Shown here: positions 17,601 through 25,594 of the stretch, piece after piece
How the letters are laid out: the number at the start of each line of letters is the position of its first letter
How positions within the stretch are numbered: the first letter of the stretch is position 1
Assembly: GCA_035296965.1 (NCBI GenBank)
Contig: DATGZX010000400.1
Location: forward strand, 1 to 49,545
Source of the DNA: DATGZX01 sp035296965
GTDB taxonomy: Bacteria; Planctomycetota; Planctomycetia; Gemmatales; Gemmataceae
Direction of reading: 5' to 3'
DNA: 49,545 nt
Notes under the pieces: generated by a model
Databases searched by the model: none
What the model saw: only the letters and a program-made list of their open reading frames with translations
Told to the model about the DNA's origin: nothing
Position numbers and translations under genes: made by a program

Positions 17601-19554
17601 GAATGGTCCAGCCTTGGAGACCCGGCTCGCCCGGATCCAGGCTGCCGTTGCCGTTGAGATCGTTGAAGACCTCGCCGCTGATGGTTACCGGCAGGAAATT
17701 GCCGAAATTATCGCCGCCATCGGTGGCGCCGCTGACCGTCGTGACCCGGTAGGTTCCTGGACCTCCAGGGGCAGTTTGGGTCCAACCACTTTGTAGAACC
17801 TCTTGGACGGTGAACGTCCCTGGTCCGATGCCGGTGAGAGAATAATCGCCATTGGCATCGGTGGTCGTGGTCGCGATCACGTTGTTCTGGCTGTTCAGGA
17901 GATCCACTGTCCAGCCTTGCAAACCAGGCTCGCCGGGATCTAAGGTGCCATTGCCGTTGAGGTCGTTGAAGACCTCGCCGCTGATCGTGGCCAGTTGAAA
18001 ATCTCCAATTGAGACGCCCGTCGCGTGTTGACCGTTGGCGACAGTGATGTCCTGCGTGGCGGTCGTCTGCACCCAGCCGGACTGCGGAACCTCTCGGACG
18101 GGGTACGTGCCATCCGCCAAGCTCGTGATCGCGAAATCGCCGTTGGCGTCCGTGGTGGTCACGGGATCGCCCGTCTGATAGACACCCGTGCCGGCTACGT
18201 CGAGGTAAACAGTCCAGTTTGCTAACCCCGGCTCGCCCGGGTCCTGGCTGCCGTTGCCGTTCAGATCGTTGAAGACTTGGCCGCTAATGGAGTCGAGCGG
18301 CGTCCCGACCAGCCCCGGCACCAGAAGGTTGGCGACGGGGGTACCAATCCCGGTGACGAGATCATAACCCGGTCCGGCTGGGAAACCGTTGTTTCCGGTA
18401 GTGATGTCGTGGAAATCGCTGGCCGGCAGCTTGTAGAGCATGGGCAGCGTGTCCTTGACACCGTCCAAGGATGCCTCGCCTGCCAGCGCGCGCCCCTGGT
18501 CCGCAATCGCGATGATTCCTGCCCAAGACGGGCAGGATAGACTCGTGCCGCCAACCTGTTCCCAAGGGGTCTGGGTGCCGTTGTTGAAGGAATCATAAAC
18601 CGCAACGCCGGTATTGGGATCGGCGTTCATCGAGACGTCCGGGGTCGCTCTTTGCGAGGTGCTCTGCGTCACCACGCCGTTTTGATAGGCGGGCTGCGAT
18701 TCGTACTGGCTGATGCCGCCGCCGCCGTCGCTCCAGCCTGACTCGCTTTGGTAGTTGCCCTGGCTGTCGATAAAAAGGCTCGTGCCGCCTACTGCAACAA
18801 CGTTGGGGGAGTATGCGGGATAGCCACCAGGCGCACCGCTGTCTCCGGTCGATGCAAGAAAAGTAACTGGAATGTGGCCCGTTGGAGTCGTGAACGTGCT
18901 GTCGAGGGTGTTTTCGCTACTGAACTCGCCGCTGCCCCAGCTATTCGATACTACATCCACGCCCGGCAGCCCGGCAGCAGTTGTCTCTGCCGTGAATAAG
19001 TCGTTTGGGGTATTCGCTTCCACCAGGTCGATGTTGGCGCCCGGTGCAAGAGCATGCGACCACTCGATATCAAGAGCTTCTTCTGTTTCCCAACCGCCGG
19101 TCGGGTCGGTGCCCGGATAGTTCGTGCCGCCGTTTTGGTCAAACCTCTGAAAGGTCGGAGGGTCGGGAAGGCTGAAGGTCTGATCGAATGCCTGCAGCTC
19201 CTGCAGGGCAACCGGGTCGTCGTAGGCATCGACGATCGCTATGGTTTCGCCGGTGCCGTCTCCTTTGATGGTCCCGCCCGCAAACGTGATCTGATCTATG
19301 CCATAGGCATGCTGGATCTGGGACGGAATGTACCCAACTGGGCCAGGGCTCTGGTATGGACCGAACTTGCCATCCGGCCGAAAAATGATGTAAGTCGGAG
19401 CAAAAGTAGCACCCGAGATAGGTGTAGCAAGTAGATTTCGGGCTTCGAGTAGCTCCGCGGACAGCGGCGTGCTGCTCGCAGAACGCAAACCCAATCCCTT
19501 GCGAGACGACGTGCTCTTCTCCCGAACGATTCTTCGCCACCAGGTGAGCAGCAC
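14608..19554 (-). CDS. Secreted sedolisin (S53) protease with ten SdrD-B repeats and DUF4214 tail
   Basis: The 1648-residue protein begins with a basic stretch and the planctomycete tag ELLEARNLLA (residues 34-43) instead of a classical signal peptide. A sedolisin domain (about 50-415) follows: WETEEALDIEW supplies Glu158 and Asp162, STGDSGA the oxyanion Asp238, GGTSLSCPSW the nucleophile Ser338, and D383 plus GNNGFPAGPGYD the calcium site. Then come ten tandem SdrD-B/CNA-B modules of about 101 residues (424-1436), each opening like SGEVFNDLNGNG..DPGEPGLQGW and containing REVLQSGW; the Asp/Asn loops should bind calcium. The last 212 residues are DUF4214 units (VDPSG, SSQEYRTDEV). It should be an extracellular protease on a long rigid stalk. 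The prosegment is short or absent compared with typical S53 enzymes, which often carry about 200 residues. Confidence 0.92.
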   Translation of the reverse strand: MLLTWWRRIVREKSTSSRKGLGLRSASSTPLSAELLEARNLLATPISGATFAPTYIIFRPDGKFGPYQSPGPVGYIPSQIQHAYGIDQITFAGGTIKGDGTGETIAIVDAYDDPVALQELQAFDQTFSLPDPPTFQRFDQNGGTNYPGTDPTGGWETEEALDIEWSHALAPGANIDLVEANTPNDLFTAETTAAGLPGVDVVSNSWGSGEFSSENTLDSTFTTPTGHIPVTFLASTGDSGAPGGYPAYSPNVVAVGGTSLFIDSQGNYQSESGWSDGGGGISQYESQPAYQNGVVTQSTSQRATPDVSMNADPNTGVAVYDSFNNGTQTPWEQVGGTSLSCPSWAGIIAIADQGRALAGEASLDGVKDTLPMLYKLPASDFHDITTGNNGFPAGPGYDLVTGIGTPVANLLVPGLVGTPLDSISGQVFNDLNGNGSQDPGEPGLANWTVYLDVAGTGVYQTGDPVTTTDANGDFAITSLADGTYPVREVPQSGWVQTTATQDITVANGQHATGVSIGDFQLATISGEVFNDLNGNGTLDPGEPGLQGWTVDLLNSQNNVIATTTTDANGDYSLTGIGPGTFTVQEVLQSGWTQTAPGGPGTYRVTTVSGATDGGDNFGNFLPVTISGEVFNDLNGNGSLDPGEPGLQGWTIQLLNSGNTVIASATSDSNGNYSFANVGSGTYTIRETLQNGWVETYPAAPGTHTVTVVSALNAQAENFGDFLPTTINGEVFNDLNGNGVKDSGDPGLQGWTVELLSSGGAVLSTTVSDINGNYSFVNVGPGTFTIKEVLQSGWFISLPTGAGTYSVTSTSGTAITNENFGDFQSATVTGEVFNDLNGDGILDNGEPGLQGWTVELFDNSGKLASSAVTDANGNYLLTGAGPGTLTVTEVVPTGWIQTFPTPPAGHSVNATSGGLVTGQNFGNFQKTTISGELFVDVNDTGSLAAGDSGLSGWTVQLLNATTSALLATQTTSANGGYTFGVGPGRFRIREIAPAGWIQTTTNPADIFVNSGTASSGVNFGNFQLGVVSGQTFQDFNGNGVQDANDTALAGWTVQILNPVTLAVLNSQTTAANGTFSLVAGGPGTYLVREVLQSGWLQTTTNPAAIVITASGTVASGQSFGNFQLATIDGQVFLDNNGDGSENGADSGLQGWTIQLYNAGTGALLASQTSNATGNYSFSNLGPGSYTVREVLQSGWVQTTVSPASITTSSGGTTTGVNFGDFLLGVISGEVFQDMKGSGVVTSGDNGLQSWTVQLLDATQGTVLQTQITDGTGNYQFSSIGPGTYKVREVVQSGWVQTTANPANGTISSGATITGQNFGDFQLISIGGRVFVDTTADGIDSPSKPGFNGFTIQLYRDVAGTGHLVQGADPLVASMVSTTINGQAGEYVFNGIGPGNYLVFEVKQSGLLQTAPAPVGAYSVVSLSGANVLSNDFGNLGSTNQSFVYQLYADLLHRRVDPSGMLYFSGALAQGASRTQVVQGIESSQEYRTDEVNSLYQAYLGRDVDPSGLSFAFSLLSGTPLVLGSQNVFLQLQADILGSTEFYQTQGGGTNAGFLAAVYHDVLGRVIDASGAAAFGAALSAGVSRTMIAKAILSSVEAEQVLVEGDYLNYLQRSADAGGMAAFVGALQHGAQVGDILTAIIASDEYFSRV
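15249..18285 (-). repeat. Ten-copy array coding for SdrD-B modules (about 303-bp period)
   Basis: Modules 2-5 are the most alike (F.DLNGNG, PGLQGWT), and modules 6-10 drift (F.D.NG.G, TTTNPA). The drift toward the 3' end suggests that recent duplication happened in the protease-proximal half. The repeat is protein coding, not intergenic. Confidence 0.88.
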
Positions 19555-19724
19555 TGGGAACTCCTTCTTAGGTCACGATGAAGTTTAGAGAGCCGTTCGC
19601 GCTGCGTACGCTGACCGGTGAGAGGCCATGCGCAGACGCGGTGATTGTAGGAATCAACGACAAGGACAACTGTTTCCGACTAAACCAATTTTGGGGGGAC
19701 AAGGATGGGAGCACGCTGAGCAGA

Positions 19725-19754
19725 GAGCCTGTCAGGAAAGGGGCCAGGCCCCTT
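19725..19754. repeat. Palindromic element related to the arms of the 26633-26743 repeat
   Basis: It starts GAGCCTG and ends in the perfect palindrome AAGGGGCCAGGCCCCTT (19738-19754). Aligned without gaps to the 28-base arm at 26633-26660, 20 of 28 bases agree, and two of the differences (positions 20 and 24 of the unit, C..G against T..A) are compensatory, so the hairpin is kept. Confidence 0.6.
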
Positions 19755-19771
19755 ACTCCTTCACACAAACC

Positions 19772-19791
19772 CGGGAGGCGGCAGCCTCCCG
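19772..19791. terminator. Hairpin, 8-bp stem with GGCA loop
   Basis: CGGGAGGC (19772-19779) pairs with GCCTCCCG (19784-19791). There is no clear T-run, so its role as a terminator is uncertain; it may be a protein-binding or mRNA-stability stem near the sedolisin promoter. Confidence 0.35.
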
Positions 19792-20316
19792 AGCTCTTCA
19801 ACATGCTCTGAAATCTGCGATCCTCATGAGCGCTCGAATTTGGCCCAGAGGGAGCACTAAATCCCGCAGATTGGTAAACACCCTATCCCCAAAGCCACCG
19901 TTTACGTCCGAGCCACCAATGGATCGCAAACAGCATTCACCACTGGAGGCACACCCTCGGATTGGCCTGACCTACACACGGCGTAATTCGAAAACCTTTG
20001 CTCCAATTCCAGCAAGGCAACCAAGGTAGGTTGCAGCCTGGATCGGACAGGGACACAATCGCCGGCGAAGGCCCAGGGGGAAAGGTCTCGGCAAGGCAGA
20101 TGCGCACCAAACCATTTCGTCGTTCGCAGATCCAAAAGGGATTCGCCCGATCGTCCTTCTTGGCGCGCTCTACAAACTTCCCTGCAAATCCACTGCGGAT
20201 CAAAACGAAGTTGTTATAGGATATAAGTATCAAGTTGCTGCCGTGACAATGCAAGTGCAAATGTCCATAAAACTTCGATTTTCCGGGAACCGAAGTTCAG
20301 CCCCGGGGCTACCGCA

Positions 20317-22161
20317 TCAGATTGTTCGCGACGGCAACGTTTTCGGCGCCGTGGCGACCTTCCTTGACCTCACTGAACGACGGAACTTGCCAAGTACCAG
20401 CCAAGCCAGAACAAAAATGGGGAATCCGATTGTGAAGAGCACGAGGGGCTTAGGTATGCTCAATTGAAAAGTGTCCGTAGAAAAGTAGGTTTTTCTCGGG
20501 ATGACGTCGGCGATCAGGATCGTCAACACGGCGCTCACCAACAAAGAGGCGGCAGTCACGATCAGGCGGGCAGAACCTTTCGGGTGACCCGTATCATCAA
20601 GTTCTGCGTTGACCGTGCGACACAGCCGCAGCAGATTGTGGATGCCGATGTCATCCAGCGCCGTTACCGCAGCGAGCGTTATCCACGGTTCTACGACAGC
20701 CGCGAGGTGGAGAGCCGCCTCCTTGGCGATGCCAGCGTCATCCGCGCGCAGAGTTTGACGGCCTTTCATGATCCTGTCATACAACGCCTCATATGCATCT
20801 GCGTCGGTCCTTGGTTGTCTGTTGTGCGCTGCCTCCATCACAACATCGCACCATTGCTTCCAGGCCTCGACAAGGGGGACTTCGTCGGAGACTTCCCCCC
20901 AGCTTGAATCCGGATGGGGCACGGAAGAGTTCGCCGAGTTTTCTTCTGCAGCCTTGGGTAGACCGCATGCTGTCGGTTCCAAGCCGTTCGTGCTCGTGAC
21001 GGGCTGAGTGCTAGCCAGCACGACAGGCGTACAAGTGCTTGGGAGCGAATATGCGGCCGCTGGGCAGTTGAGCTGGAGGCCCTGCAAGAACCTGAGCTCC
21101 TTGGCAACGTCCGCTGGCGTCTGGAAGCGCTCCTCTCGATTCTTCGCCATCATCCTGCGAATCACGGTCGTGAGATAGGGTGAAACCTGCGGCCGCAAAA
21201 TCTCAATCGGTATAGCTTCCCTTCTTAGTCCCTCGATGGCTACTTGGCTTGCTGAGTCCCCTTCGAACGGCAGTCGCCCGGTGAGCGCATAGTAGAACGT
21301 GCATCCCAGGCTGTAAATGTCGGAACGGGTGTCGGCATCGTGAATGCTGGTCATCTGCTCCGGAGCCATGAAGGCCGGCGTGCCCGCGGTAGCATAGTCT
21401 CCTGGGATGCGGATTGTGTTCGTTCTACCCCTGTCCGGCTGATGAATTCGGGCCAGACCAAAGTCAGCCACTTTGGCCGTCGGACGCGGCAAGCCACGAT
21501 TGCGCCGAGCAGAATTTGCGTGGTCCGCTAATCGGGTCCTATCGGAACCATTTATTTGCAGAAGTATGTTGGCTGGCTTGATGTCGCGATGAACAATGCC
21601 TTTCTCGTGGGCGTACTGCAGCGCAAGACACGTCTGGCTGATGATGTCGCAAGCATGCCGGATGTCCACCGGTTGATTGTCGCGGACATAGGCATCCAAA
21701 TTCGGTCCTTCCACGTATTCCATCACCACGAATAAGCTGTCCGGCGTCTCCTGCGCGTCATACGCCATGACGATGTTCGGATGGACAAGGTGCGTCAATG
21801 CCTCGACTTCTCTCCGAAACCAGTCGCGGGTTTCGCCATCGTCCAGGAGACCAGGCTCGAGGACCTTGACGGCCACGACGCGATTCATCACGGGGTGTAT
21901 CGCTCGATAGACCTTGCCGAAGCTGCCCTTGCCCACTTCATCCAGGATGCGGTACTGACCCAAGAAGAGTTTATCCAGCCTGCCCTGCATGACTTGTGCC
22001 AGCTGATAAGCCGTCGCCCAACCCCTGGCAACGATTTCTTCTGCCATGATTTCTGGCCGCGCAGCAAGGCCAATGTCGATGAGAAGCTCAGCCAGTCGGC
22101 CGTCCTCAAGCAAGCCGCTTCGCTCCAGGTTTCGAAGGAAGGTTGGAATGTCCACGGTCAT
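20317..22161 (-). CDS. Membrane Ser/Thr protein kinase downstream of the tad genes
   Basis: The 614-residue protein (ATG at 22161; a TTG lies two codons upstream) begins with a planctomycete helical region (residues 10-65, LARGWATAYQLAQ-like) and a Hanks kinase (about 70-360): GKGSFG (78-83), Lys99 in VAVKVL, HRDIKPAN (Asp193), DFGLA (233-237), AGTPAFMAPEQ (259-269) and SDIYSLG. A linker of 130 residues is followed by a helical domain (about 430-525) of unknown type and two membrane helices (about 533-553 and 572-592) with a short basic end. The kinase head should face the cytoplasm. Its start is 73 bp after the stop of tadG on the same strand with no terminator seen, so it is probably the last gene of the tad transcript and may phosphorylate Tad components or control the sigma factor; this is inference. 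Confidence 0.88.
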   Translation of the reverse strand: MTVDIPTFLRNLERSGLLEDGRLAELLIDIGLAARPEIMAEEIVARGWATAYQLAQVMQGRLDKLFLGQYRILDEVGKGSFGKVYRAIHPVMNRVVAVKVLEPGLLDDGETRDWFRREVEALTHLVHPNIVMAYDAQETPDSLFVVMEYVEGPNLDAYVRDNQPVDIRHACDIISQTCLALQYAHEKGIVHRDIKPANILLQINGSDRTRLADHANSARRNRGLPRPTAKVADFGLARIHQPDRGRTNTIRIPGDYATAGTPAFMAPEQMTSIHDADTRSDIYSLGCTFYYALTGRLPFEGDSASQVAIEGLRREAIPIEILRPQVSPYLTTVIRRMMAKNREERFQTPADVAKELRFLQGLQLNCPAAAYSLPSTCTPVVLASTQPVTSTNGLEPTACGLPKAAEENSANSSVPHPDSSWGEVSDEVPLVEAWKQWCDVVMEAAHNRQPRTDADAYEALYDRIMKGRQTLRADDAGIAKEAALHLAAVVEPWITLAAVTALDDIGIHNLLRLCRTVNAELDDTGHPKGSARLIVTAASLLVSAVLTILIADVIPRKTYFSTDTFQLSIPKPLVLFTIGFPIFVLAWLVLGKFRRSVRSRKVATAPKTLPSRTI

Positions 22162-22234
22162 CTGCAAGGTTTTTATCTTTCTCGTATCTGCTGGGTTGTA
22201 ATCACTCCGGTTGCTCAGGACTCCGGTGCCCTTC

Positions 22235-23536
22235 CTACTCGACGAGATGCACGTTTGGAATGCGCGGGGGGTTGAGTTGGATATCGATATTGATCTGTCC
22301 GATTCCTTGAATCGTCATGGAACTGGCGACATACGCGCCCCCGAGAAGGAAAGCTCCCACGCTCAAGCTATTGGTAAGGTTTAACTGGGCTGAGGCTGCA
22401 TAGACAACTCCTGTGAACACCGAAACTGCCGTCAAGCCACTGATCGTCAGGGGAGCGGTTACATTTCTATCCTGAAAGATCAGGATTCCTTGATAGGTGC
22501 CACTGAGCGGAGGAGTGAGGGTCACGGTCGTCAACAGTCCACCCGCAATGGAGATCGAACCGGCCGGGATCGTTCCGCTGGTGTTGTAAATCATCGTCTC
22601 CAGCCCGACGACCGTCGCATTTTGGCCGATCGTGAGCCCGCCTCCCTCAATGATGTAATTTCCGGGCATCATGAGAACGACGGCAGGCGTCGTTATGCCG
22701 AGCAAAGACGCGCCTTGAATGGTGATGCCGCCCTTGTAAATTCCGGGTTGCAGCGTCGTGACGACACCAGAGACGGTCAGCGGCCCTGTACTGCGTACGG
22801 GGACGCCCGCTGTGCTCGGCACCGCGAGCAACGCGAGGGGGTCGGGCGAGGGAGGAACGTACGTGTGCATCGACCCAGAAATAATGGCACCGCCCGGGTT
22901 GACGTAGCCCCCTGTAATCCGATAGGTCGACGCCGCGACGACACCGAAGCTCACCTGGTCAAACGCCGCGGGATCATTCGAATTCACTATGACCGGGTCG
23001 TTCAGCACAGTTAAGGCAAGAGCGCTATTACGCAGCGCGTCGGCCCCGCTCGAGCGCAAGGCACGTAGGCCAATTTTGAGCGGTTGGCCGATGGCAACCG
23101 CACGGGCCTGAACCGGCAGACCCTGTTGTGTGAAAATGCTCGAGAAGCCGGCCTGCAGCTTAGACTCGACGATAACTTCGACGTAGCCGGCTTGGCCGGC
23201 AAAGGATCCGGATTGCGGGGGGATATGGACGGTGACGATCGAGTTAGAACCGTTGTTGCTGTAGCCATTGCCTGCTGCGGAGGATAAAGCGGCAGCCTGC
23301 GCGGTGCCGTCCGGATCCTGGCCGAAGTTCGTCCAATAGTTCGAATAGAGATTGGCAGCAGCGGCCAGAGCTGCTGCGTCGGCCGCAGCCTGAGCATGAC
23401 GCCGTTCCTCCAGCATCCTGCCGCCGTCCATGCCAATGGCGACGGTGCCGATGATGGCGACCAGCGCAAGCAGCAGCCAAAGAACGATGGCGCCTCGGCG
23501 CCGCTTGCGAGAATGGGTTGGTCGCGGGGTGAACAT
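22235..23536 (-). CDS. tadG: TadG-like pilus assembly protein with beta-helix-like C-terminus
   Basis: I start the gene at the ATG at 23536 (GGAG eight bases upstream), giving 433 residues; the open frame upstream overlaps the TadE gene and is not protein-like. The N-terminus RKRRRGAIVLWLLLALVAIIG is the TadG/Flp pseudopilin-type signal anchor, followed by GMDGGRMLEERRHAQAAADAAALAAA, the classic TadG helix. Instead of a von Willebrand A domain, the C-terminal half is rich in Gly/Ile/Val strands (LTVSGVVTTLQPGIYKGGITI, MPGNYIIEGGGLTIGQNATV), like a right-handed beta-helix. It is predicted to be a single-pass membrane protein exposed outside the cytoplasmic membrane. It is the last Tad structural gene in the cluster. 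Confidence 0.82.
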   Translation of the reverse strand: MFTPRPTHSRKRRRGAIVLWLLLALVAIIGTVAIGMDGGRMLEERRHAQAAADAAALAAAANLYSNYWTNFGQDPDGTAQAAALSSAAGNGYSNNGSNSIVTVHIPPQSGSFAGQAGYVEVIVESKLQAGFSSIFTQQGLPVQARAVAIGQPLKIGLRALRSSGADALRNSALALTVLNDPVIVNSNDPAAFDQVSFGVVAASTYRITGGYVNPGGAIISGSMHTYVPPSPDPLALLAVPSTAGVPVRSTGPLTVSGVVTTLQPGIYKGGITIQGASLLGITTPAVVLMMPGNYIIEGGGLTIGQNATVVGLETMIYNTSGTIPAGSISIAGGLLTTVTLTPPLSGTYQGILIFQDRNVTAPLTISGLTAVSVFTGVVYAASAQLNLTNSLSVGAFLLGGAYVASSMTIQGIGQINIDIQLNPPRIPNVHLVE

Positions 23537-23610
23537 GACACTTGCTCCGTTGTGTTCCCGACGGCACGAATTACCTGGAAAGCTGTCGTGCCCCGGTAAG
23601 CGGGTTCGCC

Positions 23611-24120
23611 CTAGTAAGCCATCGGAACCTCGGACGTGCTCCGCAGGAAAAGATTGTTCAAGAACCACAGGCCGCCGGACCAGCTATAAGTGACCGTGAC
23701 GCGAACCGTGTTCGTCACGTACTCGCCATTCTGGTCAAGGGAATGCACATACTGGCGCGACTTATCCCAGGCAGTTGCGGTTCCCGTCGATTGATCGACC
23801 CACTGGACCTGCGCCGTGAGACTGGAGAGATTCATGCCCGTGGCAAAAGGGATGACTGCCTGCTGCAAGATTTCTTGCGTGCTGGTCGGGGGAGAATTTG
23901 TGTCTGCCTGATAGTCGGCACCTCGGACCGATGTCCAGCGCGCTGCTTCGCGCGCCAGCAAAGCGGTTTGCTGATAACGAAAGATAGCGTTGCCGCCTAG
24001 AATGATGCCCAAGAGCAGGAGCAAGAACACTGGATAAACGATGGCGGCTTCGATTGCCGCCATGCCGCGCCGGGGTAACCGGCAGATTCGAGTTGAAGGA
24101 TGTTTCGGGCGCACGACCAT
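23611..24120 (-). CDS. tadE: TadE-like minor pseudopilin
   Basis: The 169-residue protein has the TadE signature: a basic leader RLPRRGMAAIEAAIVYPVFLLLLLGI, in which RRG..AIE..IVYP matches the prepilin-like cleavage and anchor region, then a helix with YQQTALLAREAARW. The rest is a small beta domain. Its ATG follows the stop of the previous TadE gene after one base, so translation is coupled. A 74-bp gap separates it from tadG. In other Tad systems TadE and TadF are processed by TadV and help fibre assembly; no tadV gene is present in this window. Confidence 0.82.
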   Translation of the reverse strand: MVVRPKHPSTRICRLPRRGMAAIEAAIVYPVFLLLLLGIILGGNAIFRYQQTALLAREAARWTSVRGADYQADTNSPPTSTQEILQQAVIPFATGMNLSSLTAQVQWVDQSTGTATAWDKSRQYVHSLDQNGEYVTNTVRVTVTYSWSGGLWFLNNLFLRSTSEVPMAY

Positions 24121-24121
24121 T

Positions 24122-24592
24122 TTATCCCCCTACTGCCGGAGCAACGTTCATGGTAACCGTCCGGCTGAGAGACACCGTATTGGAGCTGCTGAACCAGGAC
24201 GTCAAGGTCGTGAAGTTGTATTGCACGGTGACGGTCACGGTTGCCTGGCCAATGTCGACCTGGACGTCAGCCGCTTCGAGAGCTGGGTTGAGCGAACTTC
24301 CCTCGTTCACTCCCGCTTGAATCGCCGCATTAGTGGGCGTAGTCGCTGAGCCGCACTGAGCCGTCTGGCTTGCGTACACCGCCGCCACATTGGCGCAGTT
24401 CCAAAGTGTCTGGGTCACATAGAAAAGCCGGCAGTAATCGACCGTGACCACCATCATGAAGGTCAGAAAAGGCAAGACCAAAGCCAACTCCGTGGCGGCC
24501 AAGCCGCGACGCGGGACAGTTGGTCCAAGCCTCCCCAGCAGCCGAGAGGTCGCGGCCGAAAGCGCGAGCGAAGTCATCGTTCTCGAAATCAT
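24122..24592 (-). CDS. TadE/TadF-like minor pseudopilin
   Basis: The 156-residue protein carries VPRRGLAATELALVLPFLTF, the TadE-type RRG..A.E.A...P leader and anchor, followed by a helix VDYCRLFYVTQTLWNCANVAAVYA and a beta-rich end. It resembles the neighbouring TadE gene only in the leader, as expected for TadE/TadF pairs. A GTG/ATG choice five codons in (MTSLAL) is possible. It lies 48 bp after tadC. Confidence 0.8.
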   Translation of the reverse strand: MISRTMTSLALSAATSRLLGRLGPTVPRRGLAATELALVLPFLTFMMVVTVDYCRLFYVTQTLWNCANVAAVYASQTAQCGSATTPTNAAIQAGVNEGSSLNPALEAADVQVDIGQATVTVTVQYNFTTLTSWFSSSNTVSLSRTVTMNVAPAVGG

Positions 24593-24640
24593 CGGGGCGC
24601 TCCTCTAATTCCACAAGAAGTAGCCGATCCTGGTTCCGCG

Positions 24641-25594
24641 TCACTTTTTGAAGAGTGTCGCCAGCTGAAACGCGGCTGGGCCCAACAAGACGATGAACAC
24701 TGCGGGAAAGATACACAGCAGCATGGGAAAGAGGATCTTCACGGCAGTCTTTTGCGCATGCTCTTGCGCGCTGGCATACCGATCCTGGCGAGAATCGTCA
24801 GCATGGGCACGCAGCGCCTTCACGATGCTGGCACCCGTTTGCTCCGATTGCAGCAGTATGGATGCCAGATCGCGTAGTTCGATCAAGCCCGATTTCTCAC
24901 CAAAACGCTTCAATGCCTGAGCGGGAGACAGACCCAAGCGCATCTGGCCTTCGATGGCGCGCAATTCTTGTCCCAGTAGCGGATGCACCAAGTGCAGCTC
25001 GTCGGTAACCCGTTGGAGTGCGGCGGGCAGACTAACGCCGGCTTCCAGGCACAGGATCAGCATGTCGAGGGCATCGGGGATAGCGGCGCGTAGCGCGCGC
25101 TGGCGCCGGCGCACGCGCCAAGACAGCCAGTACAACGGTGCCTGCATGCCGAGGACGCCGCCCATGAGCCCGCAAAGACAAACATAGGGCAGCCTGCCGA
25201 AATGAGTGAGCTGAGGAACCAGCGCAGCGGCAGCTGCCAGACAGGCACCCAGAAGGAGTCTGGCACCCAGCAGCGCGCCGACTGCTGAGGGATTGGCAAT
25301 CCCCGCTTGAAGCAGCTGAGCTCTCAAGACGGCCAGGCGCTGCTCCTTGCCGTGCTGGAAAGTTGAGCCGAACGTTGCGAGGAAGACCCACAAGGAACGC
25401 GTGGGCCGCGCGCCATGGTGCGCGCCGGGTGCACGGTCGAAGGGAAGGTTGCGGACTCTCGTGATGGCTCGGCGATGCGTGCTGGAAGCCTTGAGTGCCA
25501 GCAGATAGCCTACGATGCTGACGACAACGAAGACCGACAAGAAGATCAACATGCTGGCAAAGTTCGGATTGCTAAGCACGGCAAGGGCCCTCAA
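24641..25594 (-). CDS. tadC: TadC-like inner-membrane platform protein (T2SSF)
   Basis: The 317-residue protein has an N-terminal membrane helix (MLIFLSVFVVVSIVGYLLAL), a central pair (LLLGACLAAAAALVPQL, YVCLCGLMGGVLGM) and a C-terminal helix (ILFPMLLCIFPAVFIVLLGP) around the GspF/T2SSF domain: IPDALDMLILCLEAGVSL, E.R.G.SP..AL..F, LRDLASILLQSEQTGASI. These are core family motifs. Its ATG overlaps the stop of tadB by four bases (ATGA). With TadB it should form the membrane platform that the TadA ATPase drives. Confidence 0.88.
   Translation of the reverse strand: MRALAVLSNPNFASMLIFLSVFVVVSIVGYLLALKASSTHRRAITRVRNLPFDRAPGAHHGARPTRSLWVFLATFGSTFQHGKEQRLAVLRAQLLQAGIANPSAVGALLGARLLLGACLAAAAALVPQLTHFGRLPYVCLCGLMGGVLGMQAPLYWLSWRVRRRQRALRAAIPDALDMLILCLEAGVSLPAALQRVTDELHLVHPLLGQELRAIEGQMRLGLSPAQALKRFGEKSGLIELRDLASILLQSEQTGASIVKALRAHADDSRQDRYASAQEHAQKTAVKILFPMLLCIFPAVFIVLLGPAAFQLATLFKK

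Larger units (their letters stand above)
19555..20316. other. Intergenic region with stem-loops
   Basis: This 760-bp gap lies upstream of the sedolisin gene and downstream of the Tad-linked kinase. It holds the palindromic element at 19725-19754 and a second hairpin at 19772-19791. The rest shows no gene; short minus-strand frames around 19902-20135 lack a ribosome site and recognisable motifs. Confidence 0.5.

Noticed and set aside
15249..18285. Regular 300-bp periodicity resembling a repeat locus
   Set aside because: It is explained by ten coding SdrD-B modules; units are too long and too diverged for CRISPR.
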